DNA of 64,000 nucleotides from Sphingomonas sp. BT-65 (GTDB taxonomy: Bacteria; Pseudomonadota; Alphaproteobacteria; Sphingomonadales; Sphingomonadaceae). Below the pieces are notes generated by a model that ran no database searches, was not told where the DNA came from, and worked only from the letters and a program-made list of their open reading frames with translations. How positions within the stretch are numbered: the stretch's first letter is position 1; each line of letters starts with the position of its first letter. The translations under genes were made by a program, and so were the position numbers. Location: NCBI RefSeq assembly GCF_026107375.2, contig NZ_JAPCIA010000001.1:2666001-2730000 (forward strand), written 5' to 3'. Below are positions 45,839 to 53,855 of this stretch, one piece after another.

Positions 45839-46840
45839 TTAGAAGTCGGCGCCGAGGCTGAGCGCGGGCCCCGAGCCGGGCCGGGCATCGCCCGCGACGC
45901 GCTCCCGCCAGTCGAGCGCGACGCGGATCGCGCTGTCGCCGACGGGCACGGTGGCGATGGCGCTCGGACCGACATCGAGCCGCGCGGCCTCGCGTTGTGC
46001 CGCGCCCCAGGCGCCGGCGCCCACATCTAGCCTGGCGTCGCCGGCCCGGGCGACCTCGCGCGTCACGCGCAGCGCGCCATCGGCGAACGGATCGATCCGC
46101 TTGCGGACGACCGCACCCGCCTGGCCATAGGCTTCGAGGCGGAAATCGAGCGGGAGCGACACGCCATAGACGCCGGCGACGAGGCCGAGCGCAGGCCCGC
46201 CCGGCGTGCCGTCGAGGCCCGCGCGATATTCCGCGATGACGCGCACGGGGGCCGCGGTCGGCTGCCAGTCGACGCCGGCGGCCGCTTCCTTGCCGCGCCC
46301 CGCGAGCGGCGCGGTCAGACGCGCAAACAAGGCGATGCGCCCGCTTCCCGGATGATAGGCAATGCGCAGGCCCGCCTGGTCGCCGCCGAGCATCGCGCCG
46401 CCCGATGCCGCGCCCCGCCGCGTGACGAACCAGGCGCTCGCCGACCAGCGAGCGGGCTGGGCGGGCTCGGGAAGCATCGCCGGCGGTGGACGCCGGGGGA
46501 GCGGTCCCGGCGGTATGCCGAGCGCTTCCTCGCGCCCGAACGCGACGAGGCCGAGCATGGCGAGGTTGATCCGCGCCGGATCGCCGCGCGCCACGACCGA
46601 CTCGCGCGCGAGAAGCGCGGGGTTGGCGGGCATCCGGGCCGCAACCGGCATCGTCCGGATTGCCGGTTGCGCGGACTCCGTCAGCTGCGGCGTCGCGGCC
46701 GCGGCGGGGCGGAGGGGAAAGGCGACCTCGATCGCCTCGGGAAGCGATGCGCCCTCCGGCCAGAGCATGACTGTGCGCGCGCTGGCCCAGCCGAAGGCGA
46801 CCACCGCGACGAAGCGCAACGGCCGTCCGCGCCCGCTCAT
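45839..46840 (-). CDS. Probable outer-membrane beta-barrel protein (NfrA C-terminal-like)
   Basis: A 333-aa protein starting at the ATG 46838-46840, which overlaps the upstream glycosyltransferase stop. An N-terminal hydrophobic segment (LRFVAVVAFGWASARTVML) is followed by a low-complexity proline-rich linker. From about residue 150 amphipathic beta strands alternate with short turns and the protein ends in Phe (LSLGADF), typical of outer-membrane barrels. The resemblance to the NfrA C-terminal domain is inferred from the pattern and neighbour rather than from a motif. Earlier in-frame starts overlap the glycosyltransferase. Confidence 0.55.
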   Translation of the reverse strand: MSGRGRPLRFVAVVAFGWASARTVMLWPEGASLPEAIEVAFPLRPAAAATPQLTESAQPAIRTMPVAARMPANPALLARESVVARGDPARINLAMLGLVAFGREEALGIPPGPLPRRPPPAMLPEPAQPARWSASAWFVTRRGAASGGAMLGGDQAGLRIAYHPGSGRIALFARLTAPLAGRGKEAAAGVDWQPTAAPVRVIAEYRAGLDGTPGGPALGLVAGVYGVSLPLDFRLEAYGQAGAVVRKRIDPFADGALRVTREVARAGDARLDVGAGAWGAAQREAARLDVGPSAIATVPVGDSAIRVALDWRERVAGDARPGSGPALSLGADF

Positions 46841-48219
46841 GCCGGGGTGCTTCCCTCGGTTTCGGGGAAATGATGCGCGGTCTTGTCCCACACCGGCCGC
46901 TGACCGCGCAGCGTGGGAAGGTAGATGACGATCGCCCGCCGCGCGGCGAGCAATGCGACGAGATTGGCGACGAACAGGCGCGGGATCGACAGCATCGCCT
47001 CGACCGGGCCGAACGCGCGGGCGGTGAACAGCATCCGCATCGCGATCCGCCAGCCGAGCAGCGCGAGGTTCGCCGCGAGCAGCGTCCGCAACATGCCCTC
47101 GGGCGCGGGCAGCGGTGTTCCGGCGGCCAGATGCGCGCCGAGCGACACGCCCCAGGCGACGAGCGCGAGATAGGCGATGGCGAGCACGGGGATCGCCAGC
47201 GTCGCGCGGCGGTCGCGCATCCGCATCCAGTGCTCGCCGGCCGAACCGCCGCGCGCCCAGCCGGTGCGGTCCCAGCCGGCGAGCGCGATCCCGGTCATCC
47301 AGCGTGCCTTCTGGCGCACCGCGGCGCCCAGCGAGGCCGGGAAATAGGCGCGGACCGCGACCAGCCTGCCGTCCACATCGCGGGCCCGCGCGAGCCGGGT
47401 CCGCCCGCCCATCATCGCGACGGTGAGGCCAAGCTCATAGTCCTCGGTTAAGCTCGACTCGTCGAACGGCACGCCGTCGCGCGCCTCGGCGATCCGTCCG
47501 AGAAGCGCGCGATCGATCGCGCAGCCCACCCCCGCAAAGGGCAGGGCGGCGCCCAGGGCTTCGCGCACGGCGAGGGTTTTCGCATGCGCTTCCGCGAATT
47601 CGTCGAGATAGTGGCCGGCGATCAGCGGAGAGCGCGGATCGGGGAGCGGGAGCACGGGAATCTGCACTGCTGCATGATCCGTCAGCCATGCGGCCATCAC
47701 GCCAAGCTCGTCGGGATGCACCACATCCTCGGCGTCGTGCAGCACGATCGCGCGCGCCGGTCCTTCCTCCGCTTCGTCGCGCAGCAAGGCGCGCCAGATG
47801 GCGTTGAGGCAATCGGCCTTGGTCGTCCCGCCCGGCCGTTCGTTGATCACGATGCGGACGCGGGCATCCTCGGCGGCGACGGCGCCGGCCGCGGCGAGCG
47901 TCGCGGGATCGTTGGGATAGATGCCGACATAGAGCCGGTAGTCGGCGTAGGCGTAGCGCGCGAGCGCGGTACGCAGCATTTGGCCGATCACCGCGGACTC
48001 GTCCCAGGCGGGAATGAACACCGCGAGACGGCCGCCGTCGCGGACCGGCGCGCGGCGCGGTGCGGGCTTCAGCCACGTGGTGGCGCGCGACCAGAGATAG
48101 ACCAGGTCGACGGCGAGATCGTCGATCCCGCCGATCAGGAATCCGATCGCCGCGAACAGCATCGCTTCGCGCGCGACGGCATCGATCGCCATAATGACCG
48201 CATCGATGCCCAACGGCAT
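46837..48219 (-). CDS. NfrB-like inner-membrane glycosyltransferase (GT2)
   Basis: A 460-aa processive-type GT-A enzyme. Catalytic features are AVFIPAWDESAVIGQML, the metal motif in HDAEDVVHPDE, TEDYELG as the acceptor acidic motif, and RQKARWMTG (QxxRW). Hydrophobic helices flank the catalytic part: one near the N-terminus and about four at the C-terminus (LAIPVLAIAYLALVAWGVSL and following). It lacks the MshEN-type c-di-GMP domain of E. coli NfrB. With the barrel protein next door it probably makes or exports an envelope glycan. Confidence 0.72.
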   Translation of the reverse strand: MPLGIDAVIMAIDAVAREAMLFAAIGFLIGGIDDLAVDLVYLWSRATTWLKPAPRRAPVRDGGRLAVFIPAWDESAVIGQMLRTALARYAYADYRLYVGIYPNDPATLAAAGAVAAEDARVRIVINERPGGTTKADCLNAIWRALLRDEAEEGPARAIVLHDAEDVVHPDELGVMAAWLTDHAAVQIPVLPLPDPRSPLIAGHYLDEFAEAHAKTLAVREALGAALPFAGVGCAIDRALLGRIAEARDGVPFDESSLTEDYELGLTVAMMGGRTRLARARDVDGRLVAVRAYFPASLGAAVRQKARWMTGIALAGWDRTGWARGGSAGEHWMRMRDRRATLAIPVLAIAYLALVAWGVSLGAHLAAGTPLPAPEGMLRTLLAANLALLGWRIAMRMLFTARAFGPVEAMLSIPRLFVANLVALLAARRAIVIYLPTLRGQRPVWDKTAHHFPETEGSTPA

Positions 48220-48288
48220 TCCCCCCGATTCGGATCAGCGATTGTCCGATTCGGAGCGGAGGCGATCAAGTGCTTGTTTCGACTCGTG

Positions 48289-48327
48289 AAAATAAGAAAA
48301 CGCCGGCATCCCAAGGGGATACCGGCG
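48289..48327 (-). terminator. Rho-independent terminator of rpoZ
   Basis: A strong stem CGCCGGTATCCC/GGGATGCCGGCG spans 48301-48327. On the minus strand it is followed by a T-rich run (plus-strand AAAATAAGAAAA, 48289-48300). It lies 30 nt past the rpoZ stop. Confidence 0.88.
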
Positions 48328-48356
48328 TCTAACTTCGCGATCGGGTCCGAAACGGA

Positions 48357-48701
48357 TCAGCCGTCGTAATCGGCGCCCAGATTCTGGTTGCGCGGCGGCG
48401 CGGCGGCGGTGAGGCGCAGCGCCTCGGCCGAGGCGGCGAGCGAGCCGACCTCGTCGGGCGCTTCCTCGTCGTCGATCTGCACGCGCTGCAGGCTGCCGAC
48501 CAGCGACTCCTCGAGATTGTCGGGACGGACCGTCTCCTCGGCGATCTCGCGCAGCGCGACGACCGGGTTCTTGTCGCGGTCGCGCTCGAGCGTGAGCTCG
48601 GCACCGCCCGAGATCTGCCGCGCACGCTGTGCGGCGAGCAGCACCAGATCGAACCGGTTGGAGACCTTGTCGACGCAATCCTCGACTGTGACGCGCGCCA
48701 T
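48357..48701 (-). CDS. rpoZ: RNA polymerase omega subunit
   Basis: A 114-aa subunit that helps assemble RNA polymerase. It starts [24 protein letters not shown], and ARQISGG and [14 protein letters not shown] complete the omega motifs. The C-terminal ~45 residues are acidic and variable, as usual. It is the last core gene before the accessory island; its upstream region contains the island's left terminal repeat, 78 nt before the start codon. Confidence 0.95.
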   Translation of the reverse strand: MARVTVEDCVDKVSNRFDLVLLAAQRARQISGGAELTLERDRDKNPVVALREIAEETVRPDNLEESLVGSLQRVQIDDEEAPDEVGSLAASAEALRLTAAAPPRNQNLGADYDG

Positions 48702-48778
48702 GAAACGCTTCCTTTGGACAGGGAATACAGGAAAGGGGGCGACTTAGGGACGCCCCCTGCAAGAGTCAAGGAAATCGG

Positions 48779-48804
48779 GGCCAAGGTGGTGACGTAGTTT
48801 GATT
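48779..48804 (+). repeat. Left terminal repeat of the island
   Basis: The 26-mer includes GGTGGTGACGTAGTTTGATT and matches the reverse complement of 57990-58015 in 22 of 26 positions. It lies 78-103 nt upstream of rpoZ on the opposite strand. Confidence 0.7.
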
Positions 48805-48866
48805 CTCCGGGTTGTGAAATTTCCCCGAGCCGCCGAGCGATGGGCCTCAATCAGAGGAGTCTCATC

Positions 48867-49234
48867 ATGCTCGAACCCAAGGACACGTTCACCCTATCGA
48901 TCGGCTCTCGCCGCCTGACCATCCTCCCCTGCGAGAGAGGTTCATTGGTCTGATCGATGGGAGCTACTATGTAAACGCGGAAAGCGCAGAGGCGGCGGTC
49001 GCCGCACTCATTGGCATTGCACTGCACCGCCCGGATCGTGTCGAAATGAAGAAGCGTCTTACTGACAGTGCCGAGGTTGTTCGAGCCGCAAGGGCGGTGG
49101 TCGGCGACGACGCACAGGATGCGGGCCTTACAGACGCGGAGCGGGCTGTCATCGAAGAAATCCGGAACGAACTAGCGCGCCCGACAAAGAGTGACATCAA
49201 GGCAATGGCACGCCGGCTTGCAGGACAGAATTAA
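48867..49234 (+). pseudogene. Small orphan gene broken by a frameshift
   Basis: An ATG at 48867 opens MLEPKDTFTLSIGSRRLTIL, which ends at a stop at 48951-48953. A second frame (about 48938-49234) continues without a good start as RFIGLIDGSYYVNAESAEAA and then MKKRLTDSAEVVRAARAVV to RRLAGQN. The two parts join sensibly with one shift near 48931-48943. The inner ATG at 49046 has no ribosome site, so an intact short gene is less likely. Function unknown; no homologue recalled. A sequencing error is the alternative. Confidence 0.5.
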
Positions 49235-49290
49235 TCTTAACAGACGCCTTGTTCCTGCATCGTAACAAGTAGCTAAAATCCGTCCATATT

Positions 49291-49315
49291 GCAACGCAGC
49301 ATTGCTCTGCGTTGC
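49291..49315. repeat. Hairpin upstream of the transposase gene
   Basis: GCAACGCAG (49291-49299) and CTGCGTTGC (49307-49315) form a perfect 9-bp stem with a 7-nt loop. It may be a terminator for the preceding broken gene or part of an element end. Otherwise 49235-49455 shows nothing clear. Confidence 0.5.
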
Positions 49316-49455
49316 TCCAAATTTCCAATTTTGCTTCCTGTCGCCGCTCGATCTCTACGGCCGCCAGCGCGGATGTTCTGCGCCAGCCAAGGAGATCGAC
49401 ATGAAGAACATTTGCAACGACAGGACTGCCCGCCACCGGTCAGACTCGGGACCGG

Positions 49456-50700
49456 GTGAATAGGCTCGATGCACAACTACGCGCATATATTCTTCAATCA
49501 CTTTGCGAAGGAATGTCGCAGCGCTCCTGCGAGCGCGTCTTCAAGGTTAGCAACAAGACCGTTGCCAAGCTGTTCGAAGAGGCTGGCGACATGGCGATCA
49601 TGCACGTCGCCTCGCTTCGCGATCTGACGCCTAAGCGCATTCAGGCCGATGAACTTCATGCCTTCGTCGCCGCGAAGGACAAGAACATCGACCGCTTGTT
49701 TGAGCCTGACGAGGACGCCGGAACGGTTTGGGGCTATCTGGCGATGTGCGCCGATACGAAGCTGATCTTCTCCTATCATCTCGGTGAAAGGGGTCTTCCG
49801 GACGCGACAGCTTTTGCGCGTGACATCTACAGGAAGCTGAAACGCACCGAGCGGAATGAGTTCACCGGACGGGATGAGTTCGCCGTCCGACCGCTGATCG
49901 TCACCGATGGCCTCCCTTCCTACAAAGAAGCTTTCGAGGTGGTGTTCGGTGACGAAGCCGATCGGGCTGCGATGGTCAAGAAGTATGCCGACACCGATCG
50001 AGAAGGCCGACCGATCAAGAAGAAGCGCTACGCAGGGGCTGATCGGGAGGTTCGCGTTGGTCAACCCAATGAGAGCGACATACATACCAGCTACATCGAA
50101 CGTCAGAACCTGAATCTCCGGATGGGCAATCGCCGCTACAATCGGAAGACCAACGCTTTCTCCAAGACCCCGATCAACCACGAACGCCACCTCGCGCTCT
50201 GGATCATGTATCACAATCTTTGCTGGGTTCCGTGTCCCGGCCGTCCGCGCGATGGATCAAGGCAATGGGTGAAGCGGTTGCCGGCCGCTATCGCGGCGGG
50301 GATAACCGACAAGCTCTGGGAGATCGAAGACCTGCTTGCCCTGACCGACGAGTTCACCTCTCAGCGTAAGGCTCGGCAGCAAACGCCACCTATCCAGTTT
50401 GTCGGTCCGGTTATCACGCAGACCTTTGAGACCAAGCCGACGCATTGGGTGTTTCGTCACTTTCTCCAGCGCACGACCAAGATTCACAAAGCGGATTGCA
50501 CCAATTGCCGCGATGGGCGTGGCAAGACGGATGGCGCGAAGGTCACTGGTGAATGGCTGCCGTTTCGCTCGCTGGAGACCGCGAAGCAGGCTGCCGAGAC
50601 ATTGGAGCCTGATCGCAATTCTATCTGCAAGATGTGCATCGGTGAGTATCAGACGCTTGGTTATCGCCATGCAGGTTCGTCGCGACAGTCGCCGTCCTAA
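49456..50700 (+). CDS. IS1-family-type transposase with Cys-rich C-terminal extension
   Basis: A 414-aa DDE transposase relative. An N-terminal helix-turn-helix (LCEGMSQRSCERVFKVSNKT) precedes the catalytic residues: D65 (QADELHAF), D151 (VTDGLPSY) and E215 (SYIERQNLN). RMGNRRYNRKTNAFSK follows as in IS1-type relatives. Beyond the usual end is a ~90-residue extension with CTNC and CKMC that may bind zinc. The start is GTG 49456; in this frame codons remain open back to 49403, and an ATG at 49400 in another frame could feed it by frameshift. No terminal inverted repeats were found by eye. Confidence 0.75.
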   Translation: MNRLDAQLRAYILQSLCEGMSQRSCERVFKVSNKTVAKLFEEAGDMAIMHVASLRDLTPKRIQADELHAFVAAKDKNIDRLFEPDEDAGTVWGYLAMCADTKLIFSYHLGERGLPDATAFARDIYRKLKRTERNEFTGRDEFAVRPLIVTDGLPSYKEAFEVVFGDEADRAAMVKKYADTDREGRPIKKKRYAGADREVRVGQPNESDIHTSYIERQNLNLRMGNRRYNRKTNAFSKTPINHERHLALWIMYHNLCWVPCPGRPRDGSRQWVKRLPAAIAAGITDKLWEIEDLLALTDEFTSQRKARQQTPPIQFVGPVITQTFETKPTHWVFRHFLQRTTKIHKADCTNCRDGRGKTDGAKVTGEWLPFRSLETAKQAAETLEPDRNSICKMCIGEYQTLGYRHAGSSRQSPS

Positions 50701-50747
50701 GCGGTAGACCGATAAAGGCACCCGATAGTCTAGGCCGTAGACTCATA

Positions 50748-50787
50748 AAAGCGGCCTGTCGGCTTCCGACCCCATTGCGGACACTGG
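50748..50787 (+). repeat. Island modular repeat, copy 1 (right half only)
   Basis: Carries the right-half core CGACCCCATTGCGGACACTG directly upstream of the next orphan gene. The left-half motif (CCACCC..GCCGTTC) is missing. Confidence 0.65.
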
Positions 50788-50809
50788 AGGTGCTTGATAG
50801 CCCAGTTGA

Positions 50810-51340
50810 GTGAAGAGGAAATCTGGACATAGCGTCTTTAAGGGGCTGATGGCGCTTGGGGTTCTGGCGAGTATCCTCGCCTTTCCTCTAATCTCTATCG
50901 GATACATGGCGTGGGTGGAGCACCAGCGACGTGTCGAGGTTCTGAGCGCCGGCCTTTCATCTTCGGCAATTGTCACCCAATCATCTGACGGATGGTCCTC
51001 AAGGGGGTGCAGCTTTACGTACCGCTTCCGCTTCGGCGGAAGATTGTATGAAGGCGGAGAAGGGGGCTGTTCTCTCGTAGAGGGGCACCCTGTGGGTAGC
51101 ACCTTGAGCATTCGGTTTGACCCGAACGATCCCGAAAACTCTGTTGCCGTCGGGGCAGATCTCTGGCCGGGGTGGGCGATTGTTCCTGTCTTGATCGCTG
51201 TGTCACTGCTTCCCCTCGGTGGGGTCTTCGCATATGCCCTGATCACAGGTGCACCACGCTCGAGACGGCGAAAGGTGTCGCTCCCTAAGTACTACGCGCG
51301 ATCCGAGGTTAGCGCCCGCGACCGCTTTCCACCCATTTGA
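50810..51340 (+). CDS. DUF3592-like membrane protein
   Basis: A 176-aa protein starting with GTG at 50810. Two membrane helices (LMALGVLASILAFPLISIGYM and AIVPVLIAVSLLPLGGVFAYAL) enclose a beta-rich periplasmic domain with TYRFRFGGRLYEGGEGG and RFDPNDPENSVAV, which fits the DUF3592 pattern. Role unknown. The stop codon lies inside repeat copy 2 (51321-51408), so its last residues (FPPI) are repeat-encoded. Confidence 0.6.
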   Translation: MKRKSGHSVFKGLMALGVLASILAFPLISIGYMAWVEHQRRVEVLSAGLSSSAIVTQSSDGWSSRGCSFTYRFRFGGRLYEGGEGGCSLVEGHPVGSTLSIRFDPNDPENSVAVGADLWPGWAIVPVLIAVSLLPLGGVFAYALITGAPRSRRRKVSLPKYYARSEVSARDRFPPI

Positions 51341-51408
51341 GGCCGTTCGGCGGTGACGATGCTGCGCTGAACGTAGACGGGCAGCAAACGCCCCAGTTGC
51401 GGACGTTT
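51321..51408 (+). repeat. Island modular repeat, copy 2
   Basis: Left half TCCACCCATTTGAGGCCGTTC and right half GCCCCAGTTGCGGACGTT spaced as in copy 3. It begins inside the end of the upstream gene. Confidence 0.75.
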
Positions 51409-51465
51409 GAGCCACGTCCTATCAAGCGCTTCCGGATGTGATGCCGGACTAACTTGGACGCGATT

Positions 51466-52038
51466 ATGCCGTTGTTCGCGATCACTGCTTTAGCATTCGG
51501 TCTCGGCGGGCCGACAAACGCCACTGCACAACTATCCTCCGCCTTGGCGCGCCTTGGCACGACATCCTACACTTTCAAAGACTACGAGGTTCTTGACCGG
51601 CAACGCTGCGATGCGCTGCCGTTGATCGTCAGAGAACTGCTTCGACTTCCAGCGGTTCAGCCCGGTAAAGTAGGTGGGAATCAAGGGCGGCCAGATAGCT
51701 GGTTGTCGAACCGTACCAGCGATCTTCTACGCGCCCTGCGCATCCTTACGAACCACGATGTGTATGGCCCGATTAGCCGGAAAGCTTACGCGGCTCTGCC
51801 CCGCTATCCTGAGCCGCCGGGGGTGGGTTACGTCATGCAGCGCGTCGATTTGATCCGCGATTTGGAGAGGGGGACGAGCCGTTACTACGCATACCGGCTA
51901 TCACATGGCGTCAGTTTTTATGCCCCGGTAGCCACGCAGCGCGCGATTAAGGCCAAGTGGAAAACTTACATAAGAACGTTTGATTGTCGCAAGAAGCTGC
52001 CAGAGGGCAGATGGGACGCTACTTTCTTCAACGGCTAA
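51466..52038 (+). CDS. Orphan secreted protein
   Basis: A 190-aa protein from the ATG at 51466 (a TTG at 51454 adds four residues). The N-terminus LFAITALAFGLGGPTNATA looks like a signal peptide. The remainder is mixed alpha/beta with RELLRLPAVQPG and two cysteines. I do not recognise it. It is followed 2 nt later by repeat copy 3, the same gene-repeat pattern as its neighbours. Confidence 0.55.
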   Translation: MPLFAITALAFGLGGPTNATAQLSSALARLGTTSYTFKDYEVLDRQRCDALPLIVRELLRLPAVQPGKVGGNQGRPDSWLSNRTSDLLRALRILTNHDVYGPISRKAYAALPRYPEPPGVGYVMQRVDLIRDLERGTSRYYAYRLSHGVSFYAPVATQRAIKAKWKTYIRTFDCRKKLPEGRWDATFFNG

Positions 52039-52040
52039 CG

Positions 52041-52127
52041 GCAGCTAACCACCCATTTGACGCCGTTCGGCAGTGACGACGCCGCGCCAGCAGCGGACGG
52101 GCAGCAGACGACCCCATTGCGGACATG
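52041..52127 (+). repeat. Island modular repeat, copy 3
   Basis: The most complete copy: left half GCTAACCACCCATTTGACGC then CGTTCGG, and right half CAGCGGACGGGCAGCAGACG then ACCCCATTGCGGACATG. Confidence 0.75.
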
Positions 52128-52174
52128 ATCGCGGGCTATCGAGGTCGCCCTCAGATCCGTGAGAATATTGATCA

Positions 52175-52570
52175 ATGAGTGTCCTGACTGGCCTTCTTGT
52201 CACTGTTGGCGTGCTCCAAGTCCAATCTTCGGATGGCCGGGCGGCGCTTCGCTTAGTCGAGGAGTTCGCGAGTGTGGTGCAGCGTGATCCCCGGCGGGCT
52301 AGAAATTTTGCGGCTGCCGACGCTTCGATCGACTTTGGCGACTTCGTGGGCGGGTGGAGCATTGACCGCTTTGCCAGTGAGGCGAGCAAATGCCGGCTTG
52401 AGTCGATCTCCCAGCCGCCCATTCCGAGGAACTGGAAGCTGGATGGTGCGCGCTATTTCAGGGTGCAATGGCGATGTCCGCCGCCCTTCGGTCCGCGGCG
52501 AGGTCCTACAATGTCCGTTGCTCTGTTTGTGAAACAGAAAATTGTAGCAGGTAGCGGACATTTCGAGTGA
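52175..52570 (+). CDS. Orphan secreted protein
   Basis: A 131-aa protein with a short hydrophobic N-terminus (MSVLTGLLVTVGVLQVQSS), probably a signal peptide. The rest includes FVGGWSIDRFASEASKC and a strand pair near YFRVQWRCPPPF; two cysteines could bond. No family recognised. Start ATG at 52175 stands about 48 nt after repeat copy 3; repeat copy 4 follows the stop. Confidence 0.55.
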   Translation: MSVLTGLLVTVGVLQVQSSDGRAALRLVEEFASVVQRDPRRARNFAAADASIDFGDFVGGWSIDRFASEASKCRLESISQPPIPRNWKLDGARYFRVQWRCPPPFGPRRGPTMSVALFVKQKIVAGSGHFE

Positions 52571-52580
52571 CCGACTAGCG

Positions 52581-52676
52581 AATGGAGTCCGCTTCCTATT
52601 CGGATTGAACTGATCCGCGGTGATGAGGCGGAGCCTAGAGCGGACGGTCTGCTCACGACCCCATTGCAGACGTTCG
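52581..52676 (+). repeat. Island modular repeat, copy 4
   Basis: The right half is well kept (AGCGGACGGTCTGCTCACGA then CCCCATTGCAGACGTTC); the left half is diverged (CCGCTTCCTATTCGGATTG). Confidence 0.7.
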
Positions 52677-52698
52677 TTTACGACGCGATATTCAGGCT

Positions 52699-53007
52699 AT
52701 GGCTCGATTTCTTCTAACTGCTCCCGGCCCGCGCCCACCCTACTATCGGGTGGCAGAGCATCTCTGGGGTCGAATGACAATTTTCGATAGCGATGGCGAC
52801 AGCATTACCCCGGACGCAACTGACTGGACTGAGCTAACGTTGGCTCTGCGCGATGATGACGGAAGGTCCTCCGATTTCGAGCGCATCGACATTGACCCCG
52901 TCGATAGGGAGCCGCTGGTTCTTGCCATCGTTTCGGAGAACACAGAACTTGCGCATAAGGCTGCTGAGTTCTTGCGCAGTGCGTGTGGCGGCGACCTCAC
53001 GCAGTAA
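52699..53007 (+). CDS. Orphan small cytoplasmic protein
   Basis: A 102-aa acidic protein (MARFLLTAPGPRPPYYRVAE ... DWTELTLALRDDDGRSS ... AHKAAEFLRSACGG) without signal peptide or membrane segment. Domain unknown. The ATG at 52699 comes 23 nt after repeat copy 4. Repeat copy 5 starts within 2 nt of the stop. Confidence 0.55.
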   Translation: MARFLLTAPGPRPPYYRVAEHLWGRMTIFDSDGDSITPDATDWTELTLALRDDDGRSSDFERIDIDPVDREPLVLAIVSENTELAHKAAEFLRSACGGDLTQ

Positions 53008-53008
53008 A

Positions 53009-53099
53009 TGGCAGCTTTCCACCCCTTTTCAGCCGTTCCACGGTGAGGACGCGGCGCCGAAAGCGGTCAGTCTGCTCACGACCCCGTTGCTGCCGTTCT
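53009..53099 (+). repeat. Island modular repeat, copy 5
   Basis: Left half TTCCACCCCTTTTCAGCCGT then TCC, and right half AAAGCGGTCAGTCTGCTCAC then GACCCCGTTGCTGCCGTTC. Confidence 0.72.
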
Positions 53100-53141
53100 T
53101 CGTCGCAGCTAACCTTATCCGAAAGCAGTCGGAGCTCCTCG

Positions 53142-53396
53142 ATGGCAACGCTTGATGAGCTAATTGCTCAGGTCAACGAAGGCATAGCGATGCACCAACA
53201 GGGGGAGGACGGCCCATTCTCGGAGGCGCTCCTCCAGCGGATTGTCGGGGAGCTTGAACGCATGAGACAATCGGCTGACTACGAACCGATCTACCCCCGC
53301 TTTGTCCTTGACTGGCCCGATGTGTCGGCTGAGCTCGGGAAAGCCCTAATGAGAAGCGCTTATGAGCGCAGTCAAGCGCTCAAGCGGAGAGCGTGA
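53142..53396 (+). CDS. Orphan small helical protein
   Basis: An 84-aa protein from the ATG at 53142 with ribosome site GGAG 9 nt upstream. It is mostly helical (MATLDELIAQVNEGIAMHQQ, LLQRIVGELERMRQSADY) and ends in a basic tail (SQALKRRA). No family recognised. A partial repeat copy (53428-53460) follows its stop. Confidence 0.55.
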   Translation: MATLDELIAQVNEGIAMHQQGEDGPFSEALLQRIVGELERMRQSADYEPIYPRFVLDWPDVSAELGKALMRSAYERSQALKRRA

Positions 53397-53427
53397 TCGT
53401 CCGCTTTTCCAGCGCTGATGGCGTAAG

Positions 53428-53460
53428 CTGCCGGTCCGTAAACCACCCAATAGCAGCCGT
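53428..53460 (+). repeat. Island modular repeat, partial copy 6
   Basis: Shows the fused order CGGTCCGTAAACCACCCAAT then AGCAGCCGTC: fragments of both halves with the middle missing. Confidence 0.5.
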
Positions 53461-53495
53461 CAGCGAAGCAGGGTCGGATGCCCGACAAATCGCCT

Positions 53496-53741
53496 TTAGA
53501 GACTGCGACCGCGCCTTGCGCGACGCCGCGCTAGAAGCGTCGCATCTGCCTCGGTCGGCGAAGGCAACGGGCGATCAGTTCTCACGAGGTGGAATGCGCC
53601 ACAGTTGTCGTCCGGGCAGCCGCACGGAACAGTATCTACGTGATACCGTTCCTTGCCCTCGCGGGCCTGCATGCTGTTCACCTTCTCTGCGCTCCTGAGC
53701 GTATCGATGATCGCATTGCGCTTGAGAAACTTTCCGGACAT
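53496..53741 (-). CDS. Small Cys-containing orphan protein
   Basis: An 81-aa protein from the ATG at 53739-53741: MSGKFLKRNAIIDTLRSAEK, then a cysteine cluster in VPCGCPDDNCGAFHLV that could bind zinc, and a basic tail (LARRRARRGRSL). It is antisense to weaker frames on the plus strand. I prefer it because of the Cys cluster and a believable N-terminal helix; the opposite-strand reading (53393-53698) lacks such features. Function unknown. Confidence 0.5.
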   Translation of the reverse strand: MSGKFLKRNAIIDTLRSAEKVNSMQAREGKERYHVDTVPCGCPDDNCGAFHLVRTDRPLPSPTEADATLLARRRARRGRSL

Positions 53742-53855
53742 CCGATTTTCCTTCGGATATATCTTGCCATAGCGCGATGCCGCCTGCAACGATCACTGGC
53801 CAACAGCTATCGCCGTTCCGTGGTCCTCCGACCACGCTTACGGTACATTGCTCGG

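Noticed and set aside
53393..53698. A plus-strand frame of 101 residues after the 84-aa orphan
   Set aside because: It lacks a ribosome site, has no plausible domain and overlaps a better minus-strand gene with a Cys cluster.
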